NCBI GenBank assembly: GCA_038120765.1
Contig: JAYOMI010000001.1
Location: 70,647 to 134,646, forward strand
Source of the DNA: CAXBCP01 sp038120765
GTDB taxonomy: Bacteria > Pseudomonadota > Alphaproteobacteria > MPNO01 > UBA830
Reading direction: 5' to 3'
Length of the DNA: 64,000 bases
Below are positions 44,349-52,185 of this stretch, piece after piece. Both the position numbers and the translations under genes were made by a program. Under the pieces are notes generated by a model. The model worked only from the letters and a program-made list of their open reading frames with translations, made no database searches and was not told the DNA's origin. How positions within the stretch are numbered: the first letter of the stretch is position 1; each line of letters starts with the position of its first letter.

Positions 44349-44873
44349 TCAGAACGCCTTCGCGCCGAGGAATTTCTGGGTCAGGATCAGCGCGACGCCC
44401 TGCCCGGCGACGTAGGAGGCAGAGATCGCGCTGTCGACCGCCTGTTCCAGTTCGTCATCGCGCTCCACCCGGATACACTGGATACCCATCGCTTCGAGCA
44501 CCGGCACCACCGCCTGCCCCATCGGATACTGCCAAGGGTTCTGTTCGCCGTATTCGCCGCGCATGGTAACGATCATCAGCATCGGAAACCGGCCGCCCTG
44601 CACCAGCGAGAGCATGTTGGGCACGTTGCCGACGCCGGACGACTGCATCAGCAGCACGCCGCGGCCGCCGACCAGATCGGCCCCGGCACAGAGTGCGACG
44701 CCTTCCTGCTCGCTGGACAGCAGCACCGTACGGGTGCGGTTGTCTTCATCCGCCATGTCGACGAGGACCGAATTGCCGAAATCCGGCACGTAGGAGAACA
44801 GCGTGACGCCGGCTCCTGCGAGCTTGTCGAAGATCAGCTTCGACCAGTCCTGCTGGGACATCGCGGCGCTCAT
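44349..44873 (-). CDS. split TPP decarboxylase, N-terminal (alpha) subunit, ComD-like
   Basis: This 174-residue protein has the Pyr domain: AGVTLFSYVPDFGNSVLVD, then LSSEQEGVALCAGADLVGGRGVLLMQSSGVGNVPNMLS, in which Glu of SEQEGVA is the catalytic glutamate of TPP decarboxylases. Size and split match ComD. It overlaps the hydrolase upstream by 4 nt and is followed by the beta subunit after 1 nt. Together they should decarboxylate a 2-oxo acid such as sulfopyruvate, phosphonopyruvate or an unknown substrate. Confidence 0.85.
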   Translation of the reverse strand: MSAAMSQQDWSKLIFDKLAGAGVTLFSYVPDFGNSVLVDMADEDNRTRTVLLSSEQEGVALCAGADLVGGRGVLLMQSSGVGNVPNMLSLVQGGRFPMLMIVTMRGEYGEQNPWQYPMGQAVVPVLEAMGIQCIRVERDDELEQAVDSAISASYVAGQGVALILTQKFLGAKAF

Positions 44874-45745
44874 GCGTCGAAGCCGTAAAGAGATGCGGGA
44901 TTGTCGACAAGTATCTGCCGGCGGGTCGCGTCATCCCCCGCCCAGTCCATGAACTGGTCGAACAGGTCCGTATCGTTCGGCATCGGGTAATCCCACAATA
45001 TCGGATGCGGCCAGTTCGTGCCCCAGATGACCCGGTCCGTCCGCGCCTCTATCATCGCCCGGGCAATCGGGGTCATGTCGTCATAGGGCGGGCCGAGGTC
45101 CGATAGGCGGTACCAGCTCGCAACCTTGCCCCAGACATGATCTGTCTCCCGCATCAGCCGCAACAGCGCCTGAAAACCGGGATATTCCACACCCTGCCCG
45201 CCGCGCACCCGGCCGAGGTGATCGATCACGACCGGCACCGGCAGGTTGCGAAGCAGGTCTTCGAGCGCCGCGATTTCCCCGGAATCGTTCACATGCAGGA
45301 CGATATGCCAGCCGAGATCCCTGATACGGCTCGCCATCGGCATGAGCTGGTCCGACCCGACCGCACCCTTCAGCATCGTGGACAGCCGGATACCCCGCAT
45401 GCCGCCAGCGTCGAGCTTTTCCAGACCGGCGTCGGCGATATCGGGGTCGACCACCGCGATGCCGCGCAGCCGGTCCGGCGCGGTGGCGATGCCGTCAAGC
45501 GACGCGCGGTTGTCGGACCCGTGGGCGCTGCCATGGACGATGACGCCGCGATCCAGCCCCAGCATGTCGAGCAAAGCCAGATAGGTCTCGATCCCGGCAT
45601 CCGGCGGCGTGTAGCCGCGGCCCTCCGAATAGGGAAACCGGCACGCCGGCCCGAACACATGCGCCTGGGTGCAACACGCGCCCGCCGGCGGCCGGATTCT
45701 CGGTGGCCGGAAGTTGTAGTCAGGTCCCGGACACGGGCGCGTCAT
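44870..45745 (-). CDS. amidohydrolase-superfamily hydrolase (LigI-like, 2-pyrone-4,6-dicarboxylate hydrolase type)
   Basis: This 291-residue TIM-barrel protein has TQAHVFGPACRFPYSEGRGYTPPDAG, VVDPDIADAGLEKL, GMRGIRLSTM, IVLHVNDSGEIAALEDLL, IDHLGRVRGGQG and TDRVIWGTNWPHP, the layout of LigI relatives. The first metal motif reads TQAH, where many amidohydrolases have HxH; LigI-type enzymes can work without that metal pair. It is in a five-gene run with UbiD and the split TPP decarboxylase. Confidence 0.82.
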   Translation of the reverse strand: MTRPCPGPDYNFRPPRIRPPAGACCTQAHVFGPACRFPYSEGRGYTPPDAGIETYLALLDMLGLDRGVIVHGSAHGSDNRASLDGIATAPDRLRGIAVVDPDIADAGLEKLDAGGMRGIRLSTMLKGAVGSDQLMPMASRIRDLGWHIVLHVNDSGEIAALEDLLRNLPVPVVIDHLGRVRGGQGVEYPGFQALLRLMRETDHVWGKVASWYRLSDLGPPYDDMTPIARAMIEARTDRVIWGTNWPHPILWDYPMPNDTDLFDQFMDWAGDDATRRQILVDNPASLYGFDA

Positions 45746-45752
45746 TGCCCTT

Positions 45753-46238
45753 TCAGTCCGCGTCCCAGGGCAGCGAATTGCCGATCCAGTGGGTCAGCGT
45801 GTCGACGTCTTCGGGCTCGTAGACATGCCGTGGCGGTGTCTCGAATGTGGATTCAGGCTTGATGCGAATGACGCAGCGCTGCTCTTCCGCCGCGAGCTTC
45901 CGAAGCTTTACCCGTTCCGGCTCGGGCATCGGCTTTTCGGCCATCAGTTCGCAGATAGCGATCAGCAGGTCGTCGCCGCCCTCTTCCTCGACCACGGCAT
46001 TTCCGTAAACGGTGATGTAGGTCGGCGGCCAGTTTTCATCGAGCACGCAGAGCGACACCCGGCCGTCGCGCGCAACGGCCTTTGGCTTGGCACGTCCGAG
46101 CATGGACGAGACGAGGATGTCCTCGCCGTCCATCACGTAATAGACGCAGGACATGGAGGGCCCATGCGCCTTTCTTGGATAGCCGAATATACAGGTTCTG
46201 TGCGTACGTACGAATTCCCGGCGTTCTGCTCCGTTCAT
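45753..46238 (-). CDS. pyridoxamine 5'-phosphate oxidase-like FMN protein
   Basis: This 161-residue protein has the split barrel: FVRTHRTCIFGY, PSMSCVYYVMDGEDILVSSMLGRAKPKAVARDGRVSLCVLDEN and YITVYGNAVVEE. The family binds FMN or F420 and reduces small unsaturated substrates. The gene starts 28 nt after the UbiD stop and ends 7 nt before the LigI-like gene. In the operon it could be a reductase or a flavin carrier. Confidence 0.82.
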   Translation of the reverse strand: MNGAERREFVRTHRTCIFGYPRKAHGPSMSCVYYVMDGEDILVSSMLGRAKPKAVARDGRVSLCVLDENWPPTYITVYGNAVVEEEGGDDLLIAICELMAEKPMPEPERVKLRKLAAEEQRCVIRIKPESTFETPPRHVYEPEDVDTLTHWIGNSLPWDAD

Positions 46239-46266
46239 GGTTCCATCCCTTTATTGTTGTACTGGA

Positions 46267-47937
46267 TTATCTTTTCTTCCACTCGGTCTCGTCTTCCCAG
46301 CCCTCTTCCACATCGCGGACAGAGGTTTCAGGTGTCACGTTGGCCGGCACCTGGCGCTGCAGGGTCCGTCTGCCGTTTTCGGGCCAGTCACCCGCGGCGG
46401 CGCGCTCGGCGGCATCGGTCCATGCCTGGGACCAGTCGCCCAGCGAATAGCCGTACCACGGCGATTCGGGACGCAGTTCCGGCAGTCCGAGCTTGTCCCA
46501 CAACACCTTGCCCGCTTCCATATAGGGTTTCGTCGGCAGGGCCAGCGGCGGCATGGGCGATTTCATCGTCGCATCGATCAGCAACGTTGAATCCTCTTCG
46601 CCGGAGCTTTCCCGTTTCGGCCCGTGGCCCTGGCCGCGATGACGCAACACTTCGACGTCTTCGGCGGGATTAAGACGGTAGCCCATCGCCCACAGGATCG
46701 CATCGGCGTTGTCGGCGTCGATGTCCTCGTTCACGGCAATGGTGATCTTCCCGCAATCGCCCTTGAAACTGGCGGCGCCATAAAGCGCGCGCCACACTTC
46801 GGTGCGCGGGGTTTCGGGGTCCAGCGTGATAATGGTAACGCGCAGCAGGCCGGTCAGCGGCTCGTGCAGCTGGACTTTTTTCACGCCCTTGATGCCAAGG
46901 TGATCCGTCAGGTGGGCCTTGAACAGCGGCTCGTAGGCGACCCGCTTGATGACGGAGCTCTCTGACGGCGCCACCTGCGAGATATAGGACGGGATAACAG
47001 CATCCTTGCGATGCGTGATGGCCGTCACCTTCATCGGCAGGTTCAGTTCTTCCAGCGCGACATGGCCATGGCTCTCGCCGAATGGACCTTCGGGCTCCAG
47101 CATGTCGGTATCGACATAGCCTTCGATCACAACTTCCGCCTCGGCCGGTACCAGCAGGTCGACGGTCCGTGCGCGCACGACATTGATCGGCTCACCGGCG
47201 AGCCCGCCGGCGACATCCAGTTCTTCCATACCGATCGGCAGCTTCTGCGGCCCCATGAAAGCGACATAGGGCGGGCAGCCGACAACGATCGCACAGGGCA
47301 GCTTTTCGCCACGGGCCTTGTGTGTCTTCCAGTGCATGTATCCTTCGGCCCCGCCGACCCGCGTTGCCATGCGGACAACCAGCCGGTCGGACGATTTGAG
47401 GCCCGCGCGATAGGTACCCATATTCTGGGTGCCGGTATCGGGGTTCTTGGTAATGACGTTCGTTGCGGCCAGCGTCGGTGTGGAATCGAAGCCTGGGGTC
47501 GACAGGGGCACCGGCAGGCGCACCAGCCCGCCGTCTTCAGCCAGCAGGTCTTCGCCCTCGATGATCACGTCATGGCACGGCGCCTCGTTCACGAGGCGCG
47601 GCTTCACCGGATTGGCAATTGCATAAGACCATTTGGCGGCGATGCCATCCACCGTCGTATCCATGCCCGTTGCATAGATATCCTGGTTCGCGGCAAGCGC
47701 GCCGATTACGACGGGTATATCGTATTGGCGGCCCTTTGAATCGGTCGGATTGTTGAACAGGAACGCTTTGCGTTGATCTTCGCGCAGGCCGCCGCGGAAC
47801 TGCCAGCGGACGAGCGCCGACATTTCAGTGTCCTTGTTGACGGGTTCATCGACGACATACAAAAGACCGCGCGCTTTGAGCTCCTCGATATGCTCATGAA
47901 GATCCCGGTATGCGCGTTTGCCTGTGGAGGCGTCCAT
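46267..47937 (-). CDS. UbiD family decarboxylase (full length)
   Basis: This 556-residue enzyme has the UbiD fold with PVVIGALAANQDIYATGM, NMGTYRAGLKSSDRLVVRMATRVGGAEGYMHWKTHKARGEKLPCAIVVGCPP, GPFGESHGHV with the catalytic glutamate region, and AVNEDIDADNADAILWAMGYRLNP near the C-terminus, which resembles the window's first fragment. UbiD needs prenyl-FMN made by UbiX, which is not present here. It is the first gene of a five-gene operon down to 43757. Confidence 0.92.
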   Translation of the reverse strand: MDASTGKRAYRDLHEHIEELKARGLLYVVDEPVNKDTEMSALVRWQFRGGLREDQRKAFLFNNPTDSKGRQYDIPVVIGALAANQDIYATGMDTTVDGIAAKWSYAIANPVKPRLVNEAPCHDVIIEGEDLLAEDGGLVRLPVPLSTPGFDSTPTLAATNVITKNPDTGTQNMGTYRAGLKSSDRLVVRMATRVGGAEGYMHWKTHKARGEKLPCAIVVGCPPYVAFMGPQKLPIGMEELDVAGGLAGEPINVVRARTVDLLVPAEAEVVIEGYVDTDMLEPEGPFGESHGHVALEELNLPMKVTAITHRKDAVIPSYISQVAPSESSVIKRVAYEPLFKAHLTDHLGIKGVKKVQLHEPLTGLLRVTIITLDPETPRTEVWRALYGAASFKGDCGKITIAVNEDIDADNADAILWAMGYRLNPAEDVEVLRHRGQGHGPKRESSGEEDSTLLIDATMKSPMPPLALPTKPYMEAGKVLWDKLGLPELRPESPWYGYSLGDWSQAWTDAAERAAAGDWPENGRRTLQRQVPANVTPETSVRDVEEGWEDETEWKKR

Positions 47938-48077
47938 TTAGCTTTACTCCCTTCAAGTCCGACCGCCTTTATGCCACGGCGGCGCACGAAAGGAAAAACG
48001 CAAATACGGATAACTTCCTATGGGGTCAGAACGGTCAGCAGCAGCCAATGCCGCGCCAGAGTCTGCCGGTCCGAAGA

Positions 48078-48743
48078 TCAGCCCCGCATCACGGGATTGA
48101 GGAATCTGCCGATGGGTCCGGTCAGTCTGGTAGGTCCGTTGCGGACAGTCAGACAGAGGCACGGCCCGTCACTATCGGCGACCGGCGCATGGTCCGTGGC
48201 GCTGTCCGCGACAGACACATCTCCCTTGCCATAGTGATCGTCGCCGTCGGCGTAACCGCCGCTGAGGACGAGGGTAAATTCATCGCCCCGATGGGTGTGC
48301 GACGGCACTTTCTGGCCGGCGCGAATCCGCAAAAGCGAAATACGGACATCGTCTTCCCGGACCAGGCTCGCTTCCTCGATCCCCCGAGCCGTCTGCTTCC
48401 AGTCGAGATCGGACAGGCTGCGGTCGAGATAGGAGCGCAGCGGCGGCGGGATGACTTCAAGCGTGTCGCGGTCGAATTCGATCAACGGCGCAGCATCTTC
48501 CGAACCGTCTTCTTCTGCGGCGCTGTCGATCCTCGCCAGGACGGCATCCAGCGCATCCGGCGAGAGGGCTTCAACGTCGCCGTCCTCCAGGAGGACCGCA
48601 CTGACGGTCTCGAACGTTTCGACGCGATCGCGGCATTCCGCGCAGATCGCCAGATGGCTGCCGACAACCAGCGNNNNNNNNNNCGGCAGGCTGCCATTTG
48701 CATATTCAACCAGAAATTCATCTGACAGGTGATGTGTAATCAT
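48078..48743 (-). CDS. chrR: ChrR-type cupin anti-sigma factor, interrupted by an N-run
   Basis: This 221-residue protein binds and inactivates the ECF sigma factor encoded just upstream. The N-terminal anti-sigma domain has zinc ligands at H5 (THHLSDE), H30 (GSH), and C34 and C37 (AICAEC). The C-terminal cupin has SHTHRGDEFTLVLSGGY. The N-run falls between GSLP and LVVG; ten bases fit exactly the four missing residues expected there. It overlaps the sigma gene by 4 nt. In Rhodobacter the pair responds to singlet oxygen. Confidence 0.9.
   Translation of the reverse strand: MITHHLSDEFLVEYANGSLPXXXXLVVGSHLAICAECRDRVETFETVSAVLLEDGDVEALSPDALDAVLARIDSAAEEDGSEDAAPLIEFDRDTLEVIPPPLRSYLDRSLSDLDWKQTARGIEEASLVREDDVRISLLRIRAGQKVPSHTHRGDEFTLVLSGGYADGDDHYGKGDVSVADSATDHAPVADSDGPCLCLTVRNGPTRLTGPIGRFLNPVMRG
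48674..48683. other. 10-N gap inside chrR
   Basis: Ten unknown bases. The frame is preserved across it and the residue spacing equals that of related ChrR proteins, so the length is probably right. Confidence 0.95.
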
Positions 48744-49345
48744 AACTCTTCTCCGGACAACTGTTCTCTCAGACGGCGCATCGCAATGCGCAGACGCGAT
48801 TTGACAGTGCCAAGCGGCATATCGAGTTCTGCGGCGATCGCCTGATGTGTCATTTCTTCGTAAAAAGCTTTCTGGACCAGCAGAAGCTGCTCCTCCGGAA
48901 GCGTCTTTATGTATTCCCGAATAATCTGCGCACGTTCGCCTTCCGTGTAGACCTGCTCTCCATCGGGCTGGGCCGAAATATTCTGGAAAAACGGATCCTC
49001 CGGGTCCAGCGGCGCCCGTTTTTCACGGCGCAGAAGGTCGATGCGCCGGTTTCGTGCGATCGTGTATATCCAGGTGGACGGCGATGCTTTCGCCGGGTCG
49101 AACTGCTCGGCCTTGCGCCAGACCAGCACCATCGCTTCCTGCATCACTTCTTCGGCTTCCTGCACGCCCGCACCGCCCTTGATGAGCACGGCTTTCAGCC
49201 GGGGCGCATAGAACCTGAACAGGTCCTCGAAGGCCTGGCGGTCCTTCCGCTCGGCGATAGCGCGGATACAATCCGTCATATGCTTCATGTCGGCGCTTTT
49301 TCCCGGTGTTTTCCCGCCGGATTCTACACCAGGTTTACTCGTCAT
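48740..49345 (-). CDS. rpoE: ECF sigma factor RpoE (ChrR-controlled, ECF11-like)
   Basis: This 201-residue sigma factor, if ATG 49345 is used, or 182 residues from ATG 49288, which is closer to the R. sphaeroides length. Sigma region 2 is AFEDLFRFYAPRLKAVLI and EAEEVMQEAMVLVWRKAEQFDP..STWIYTIARNRRIDLLRRE; region 4 is LPEEQLLLVQKAFYEEMTHQAIAAELDMPLGTVKSRLRIAMRRLRE. It overlaps chrR by 4 nt, as usual for such pairs. The start is uncertain because neither ATG has a strong binding site. Confidence 0.92.
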   Translation of the reverse strand: MTSKPGVESGGKTPGKSADMKHMTDCIRAIAERKDRQAFEDLFRFYAPRLKAVLIKGGAGVQEAEEVMQEAMVLVWRKAEQFDPAKASPSTWIYTIARNRRIDLLRREKRAPLDPEDPFFQNISAQPDGEQVYTEGERAQIIREYIKTLPEEQLLLVQKAFYEEMTHQAIAAELDMPLGTVKSRLRIAMRRLREQLSGEEL

Positions 49346-49564
49346 GTTCGGATGGAACCCCCTCGAATCAGCGACTGGTAGTGCTGCGACGGACAACCCC
49401 GAGATCGCAGGGTTATTTCTCGCAGTTGAATACATTAACATCTGCATAGGCCAAAAAGTCCTTAATGTCTCGGCTGCAGTCATCCCCCGTAGCCGGACTC
49501 CACAGTTTTTCGCGTCGTTTGAAGGGTTACGCCGCAACGGTGCGCTTGGATTTCGAGAACTGTG

Positions 49565-49594
49565 CGAAAAAATGGCCCCGCCGAAGCGGGGCCA
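49565..49594 (-). terminator. intrinsic terminator after the fasciclin gene
   Basis: 8-bp GC stem (49574-49581 with 49586-49593) with a TTCG tetraloop, followed by TTTTTT on the minus strand. It lies just after the fasciclin stop (49616) and separates it from rpoE. Confidence 0.92.
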
Positions 49595-49615
49595 GTGTTT
49601 ATCGACGTGAAAGGC

Positions 49616-50107
49616 TTACTCCTGGGGGGGAAGGATAACCTTGTCGATAACGTGAATGACGCCATTCGATGCAGCGATATCGGCGGTCACGACATTCGCG
49701 TCGTTGATCATGACGCCGGACATGGCGTTCACGCTGACCTGTCCGCCCTGAACGGTTGCGACACTGAGCTTCTTGCCGGCAATGTCGCCCGACATCACTT
49801 TTCCGGGGATCACGTGATAGGTCAGGATAGCGACCAGTTTGCTCTTGTTTTCGGGCTTGAGAAGGGATTCAACGGTACCCTCAGGCAGTTTCGCAAAGGC
49901 TTCATCGGTCGGCGCGAAAACTGTAAACGGCCCGGTACCCTTCAGGGTATCGACAAGGCCGGCCACGGTAACGGCTGCGACAAGCGTTTTGAACTGGCCG
50001 GCGCTGACGGCGGTATCGACAATATCGGCGGCCTTCGCGGGAAGCGACACGACGGCGAGCGTCATCGCGATTGCTGTCGCTCCAAGCATAGATTTAAAAT
50101 TCTTCAT
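49616..50107 (-). CDS. exported fasciclin-domain protein
   Basis: This 163-residue protein has a signal peptide, MLGATAIAMTLAVVSLPAKAAD, and one FAS1 domain with TLVAAVTVAGLVDTLKGTGPFTVFAPTDEAFAKLPEGTVESLL, AILTYHVIPGKVMSGDI and the final NGVIHVIDKVILPP. FAS1 proteins act in adhesion or outside-cell binding. It has its own terminator and a GGAGAG site before the ATG. It is near RpoE-ChrR but separate from it. Confidence 0.92.
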   Translation of the reverse strand: MKNFKSMLGATAIAMTLAVVSLPAKAADIVDTAVSAGQFKTLVAAVTVAGLVDTLKGTGPFTVFAPTDEAFAKLPEGTVESLLKPENKSKLVAILTYHVIPGKVMSGDIAGKKLSVATVQGGQVSVNAMSGVMINDANVVTADIAASNGVIHVIDKVILPPQE

Positions 50108-50378
50108 CGTTCTCTCCAGATATAAAAATAATAATGAGAGAGTAGTGGATTTCTCCCGGCACTAGAAAGGTTTTTTATTTTCCTATCCGATGTTAAAATT
50201 TTACGTCAGCTTTTTTTGTTTGGATTTCGAAAAAATAATATTTACGAAAAAAAATCGAACCTGGCTCTGACGCCGACCGTCCCGCCACTCTCGTCACAAT
50301 CCGAAAGCCTCGTATATCGGCGGCAGTTATACGGGCCGGCCATTGAGCCGGATTTCGCCCGGCCCGGTATTTTTCAGG

Positions 50379-51173
50379 TCAGTCCATACCGCAGGCGGCG
50401 AGAAGCTGTGGCCCGCCGGACGCGCCGTTGCGCACCAGGTTTTCGCGCGATTCCGCGGGGAGATGTTCTTCGATGCCGGGATGAAAACTGGCGCGCGCCC
50501 GGATACGGTCGAACCAGTCGGTGACATTGGGCAGAGAGTTCCGCCACATCGCATCCATGTTCAGCATGTGCAGGCGGTTTACATAGGGTACGACGCCGAT
50601 GTCGGCGAGCGAAAAGGTCTCTCCCGCCAGCCAGGGGCCATCGGACAGCGCCGTATCCATCTGTTTCAACGCCTTGGCGTAAACACGCACCGCTTCCTGA
50701 ACGCTCGCCGAATCGACGCCCTTGTGAATCCAGCCGTGACGCCGCTCGCGGCTCACAAGATCGGGGGCATCTTCGATAAAGCGCCGCGTATTCTCCTCGC
50801 CCTTGGCCATCACCGTGTGGCGGTGCGAGACGGTAAAGGTGATATCGATAATATTTGGGTGCAGCGCCTCGTCGACAACCTTGGTCCAGATGCGCATCCT
50901 CGCACGTCCCGCCGCATCCGCGGGTCGGCGCGGAACTTCCGGAAAAACATCCTCCAGGTATTCGCAGATGACCGTCGATTCCGTCACCACGATTCCGTCA
51001 TGCACGATCGTCGGGACAACCCCCTTGGGATTGAGCTTCAGATAGGCGGGATCGAACTGATCGCCGGCCAGGATGTCCAGATAGTGGCCGTGCCAGGGAA
51101 TGTCTTTTTCCGCGAGCAGGATACGCACCTTCGCGGCGCATACGGACGATCCGTTGTGGTAGAGTTCAAGCAT
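50379..51173 (-). CDS. glutathione S-transferase family protein
   Basis: This 264-residue protein starts at ATG 51173 with AAGGGA upstream. It has the thioredoxin-like N-terminal domain, LELYHNGSSVCAAKVRILLAEKDIPW, NPKGVVPTIVHDGIVVTESTVICEYLEDVFPE, and an all-helical C-terminal domain with the DxxxxLAxxxFSLADI N-capping region. The catalytic Ser/Cys position (SSVCAAK) fits a beta- or zeta-like GST. A related GST is at 54051. It lies between fasciclin and a TPP gene with no shared transcript evident. Confidence 0.88.
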   Translation of the reverse strand: MLELYHNGSSVCAAKVRILLAEKDIPWHGHYLDILAGDQFDPAYLKLNPKGVVPTIVHDGIVVTESTVICEYLEDVFPEVPRRPADAAGRARMRIWTKVVDEALHPNIIDITFTVSHRHTVMAKGEENTRRFIEDAPDLVSRERRHGWIHKGVDSASVQEAVRVYAKALKQMDTALSDGPWLAGETFSLADIGVVPYVNRLHMLNMDAMWRNSLPNVTDWFDRIRARASFHPGIEEHLPAESRENLVRNGASGGPQLLAACGMD

Positions 51174-51682
51174 CGCGATTATCCCTTGCGGCAGCCATGA
51201 TACTAGCGTGATGAAAGGCGGAATTCGAGGGACCGGCGATCTTTCGGCCCGGAACATGTTGGCCTTCAAACCACCAGCACAAATCCGCAAGAACACCGAC
51301 ACGGAACTGTCGGTTATTTTTACATTCAGGCATCGCTGCGCACCGATCAAATCACTTAACCTTTTGAAAACAGGCGCAACCCCATCTGGCACGGATATTG
51401 CTGATGACACCCCGGGCGTCGGGAGGCTTCATCAGGATGATGCAAGCTCCGGCCTAGACGGCGATGGCAGGCGCCCTGCACCTACCCCGGGCGACCTGCA
51501 AAAAAGGGCGGCGATCCAGCACATCCGGATCGCCGTCTCTCTGGAGCGCAAACAGATTGCGCCGGCGGGATCGCGAGCACCGCCCACACCATAATATTGC
51601 CACAGTTAAGTCACACACTACCGCGGCCCGGCACAGTAGCTTGATCGTCGCGGCGATCCGAAAAGAGTCACACAACGGAGGC
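51174..51682. other. 509-nt gene-free region
   Basis: No convincing protein gene is present. A 128-codon frame at 51208-51594 has mixed composition and lacks a binding site. It contains an intrinsic terminator on the minus strand at 51500-51536, which may end an RNA started between about 51540 and 51680. Confidence 0.6.
51500..51536 (-). terminator. orphan intrinsic terminator
   Basis: 9-bp stem (51509-51517 with 51527-51535), 9-nt loop, then TTTTTT (51500-51505) on the minus strand. No coding gene on that strand precedes it before 51683. Confidence 0.75.
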
Positions 51683-51979
51683 ATGATGAATCTGAAATAT
51701 TCAGCCTGGGCAGACATTCTGGGCCTGAGAGCACGTCCCACGATAAAGCAGTCCCAACCCGAGGTCGGCGACGTGTTCGTCTGCACCACTGAAAACGGGC
51801 CGATCGAATACGCCCAGATAATCGGCGTCTACGAAGAGGCCGCTCAAATCAGACATATCCGCTTCAGACTGGTCTATGGCTACCAGACCAAAACCGCCGA
51901 GATGGGCGAACGGACCCTTGCCGCAGAACTGTTTCACAAGCGGTTCACGCGTCGCCTGGAAGCAGCGGAAGCACAGTAA
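51683..51979 (+). CDS. hypothetical protein
   Basis: This 98-residue protein starts at ATG 51683 or 51686, with GGAGG just upstream; the second ATG has the better spacing. It contains LKYSAWADILGLRARPTIKQSQPEVGDVF, then strand-like residues around ENGPIEYAQIIGVYEEAAQIRHIRFRLVYGY, and ends with a charged helix. The mixed strand pattern suggests a small SH3- or beta-barrel-like fold. No family is recognised. Confidence 0.6.
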   Translation: MMNLKYSAWADILGLRARPTIKQSQPEVGDVFVCTTENGPIEYAQIIGVYEEAAQIRHIRFRLVYGYQTKTAEMGERTLAAELFHKRFTRRLEAAEAQ

Positions 51980-52185
51980 CAGGCGCCTGATACCTCACCG
52001 GAAACGTTGCCGGCCGCGTCTTTTTCAGGGGAGCAAAGCGCTCGCGGCGCGGCGCGTTCTACAACGGACAGATGTTTTTCCCGAAGCGGTTTCCGCAGTG
52101 TTGCAGAGTGCCGGGCTTCCCGCATACGATCGCGCTTCGGAACGGGGCCGGACGCCGCGTAAATACCCAGAGGAAAACAGATAAA

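Noticed and set aside
51208..51594. 128-codon frame in the 509-nt gap
   Set aside because: No ribosome-binding site, no motif, and it runs through the orphan terminator stem.
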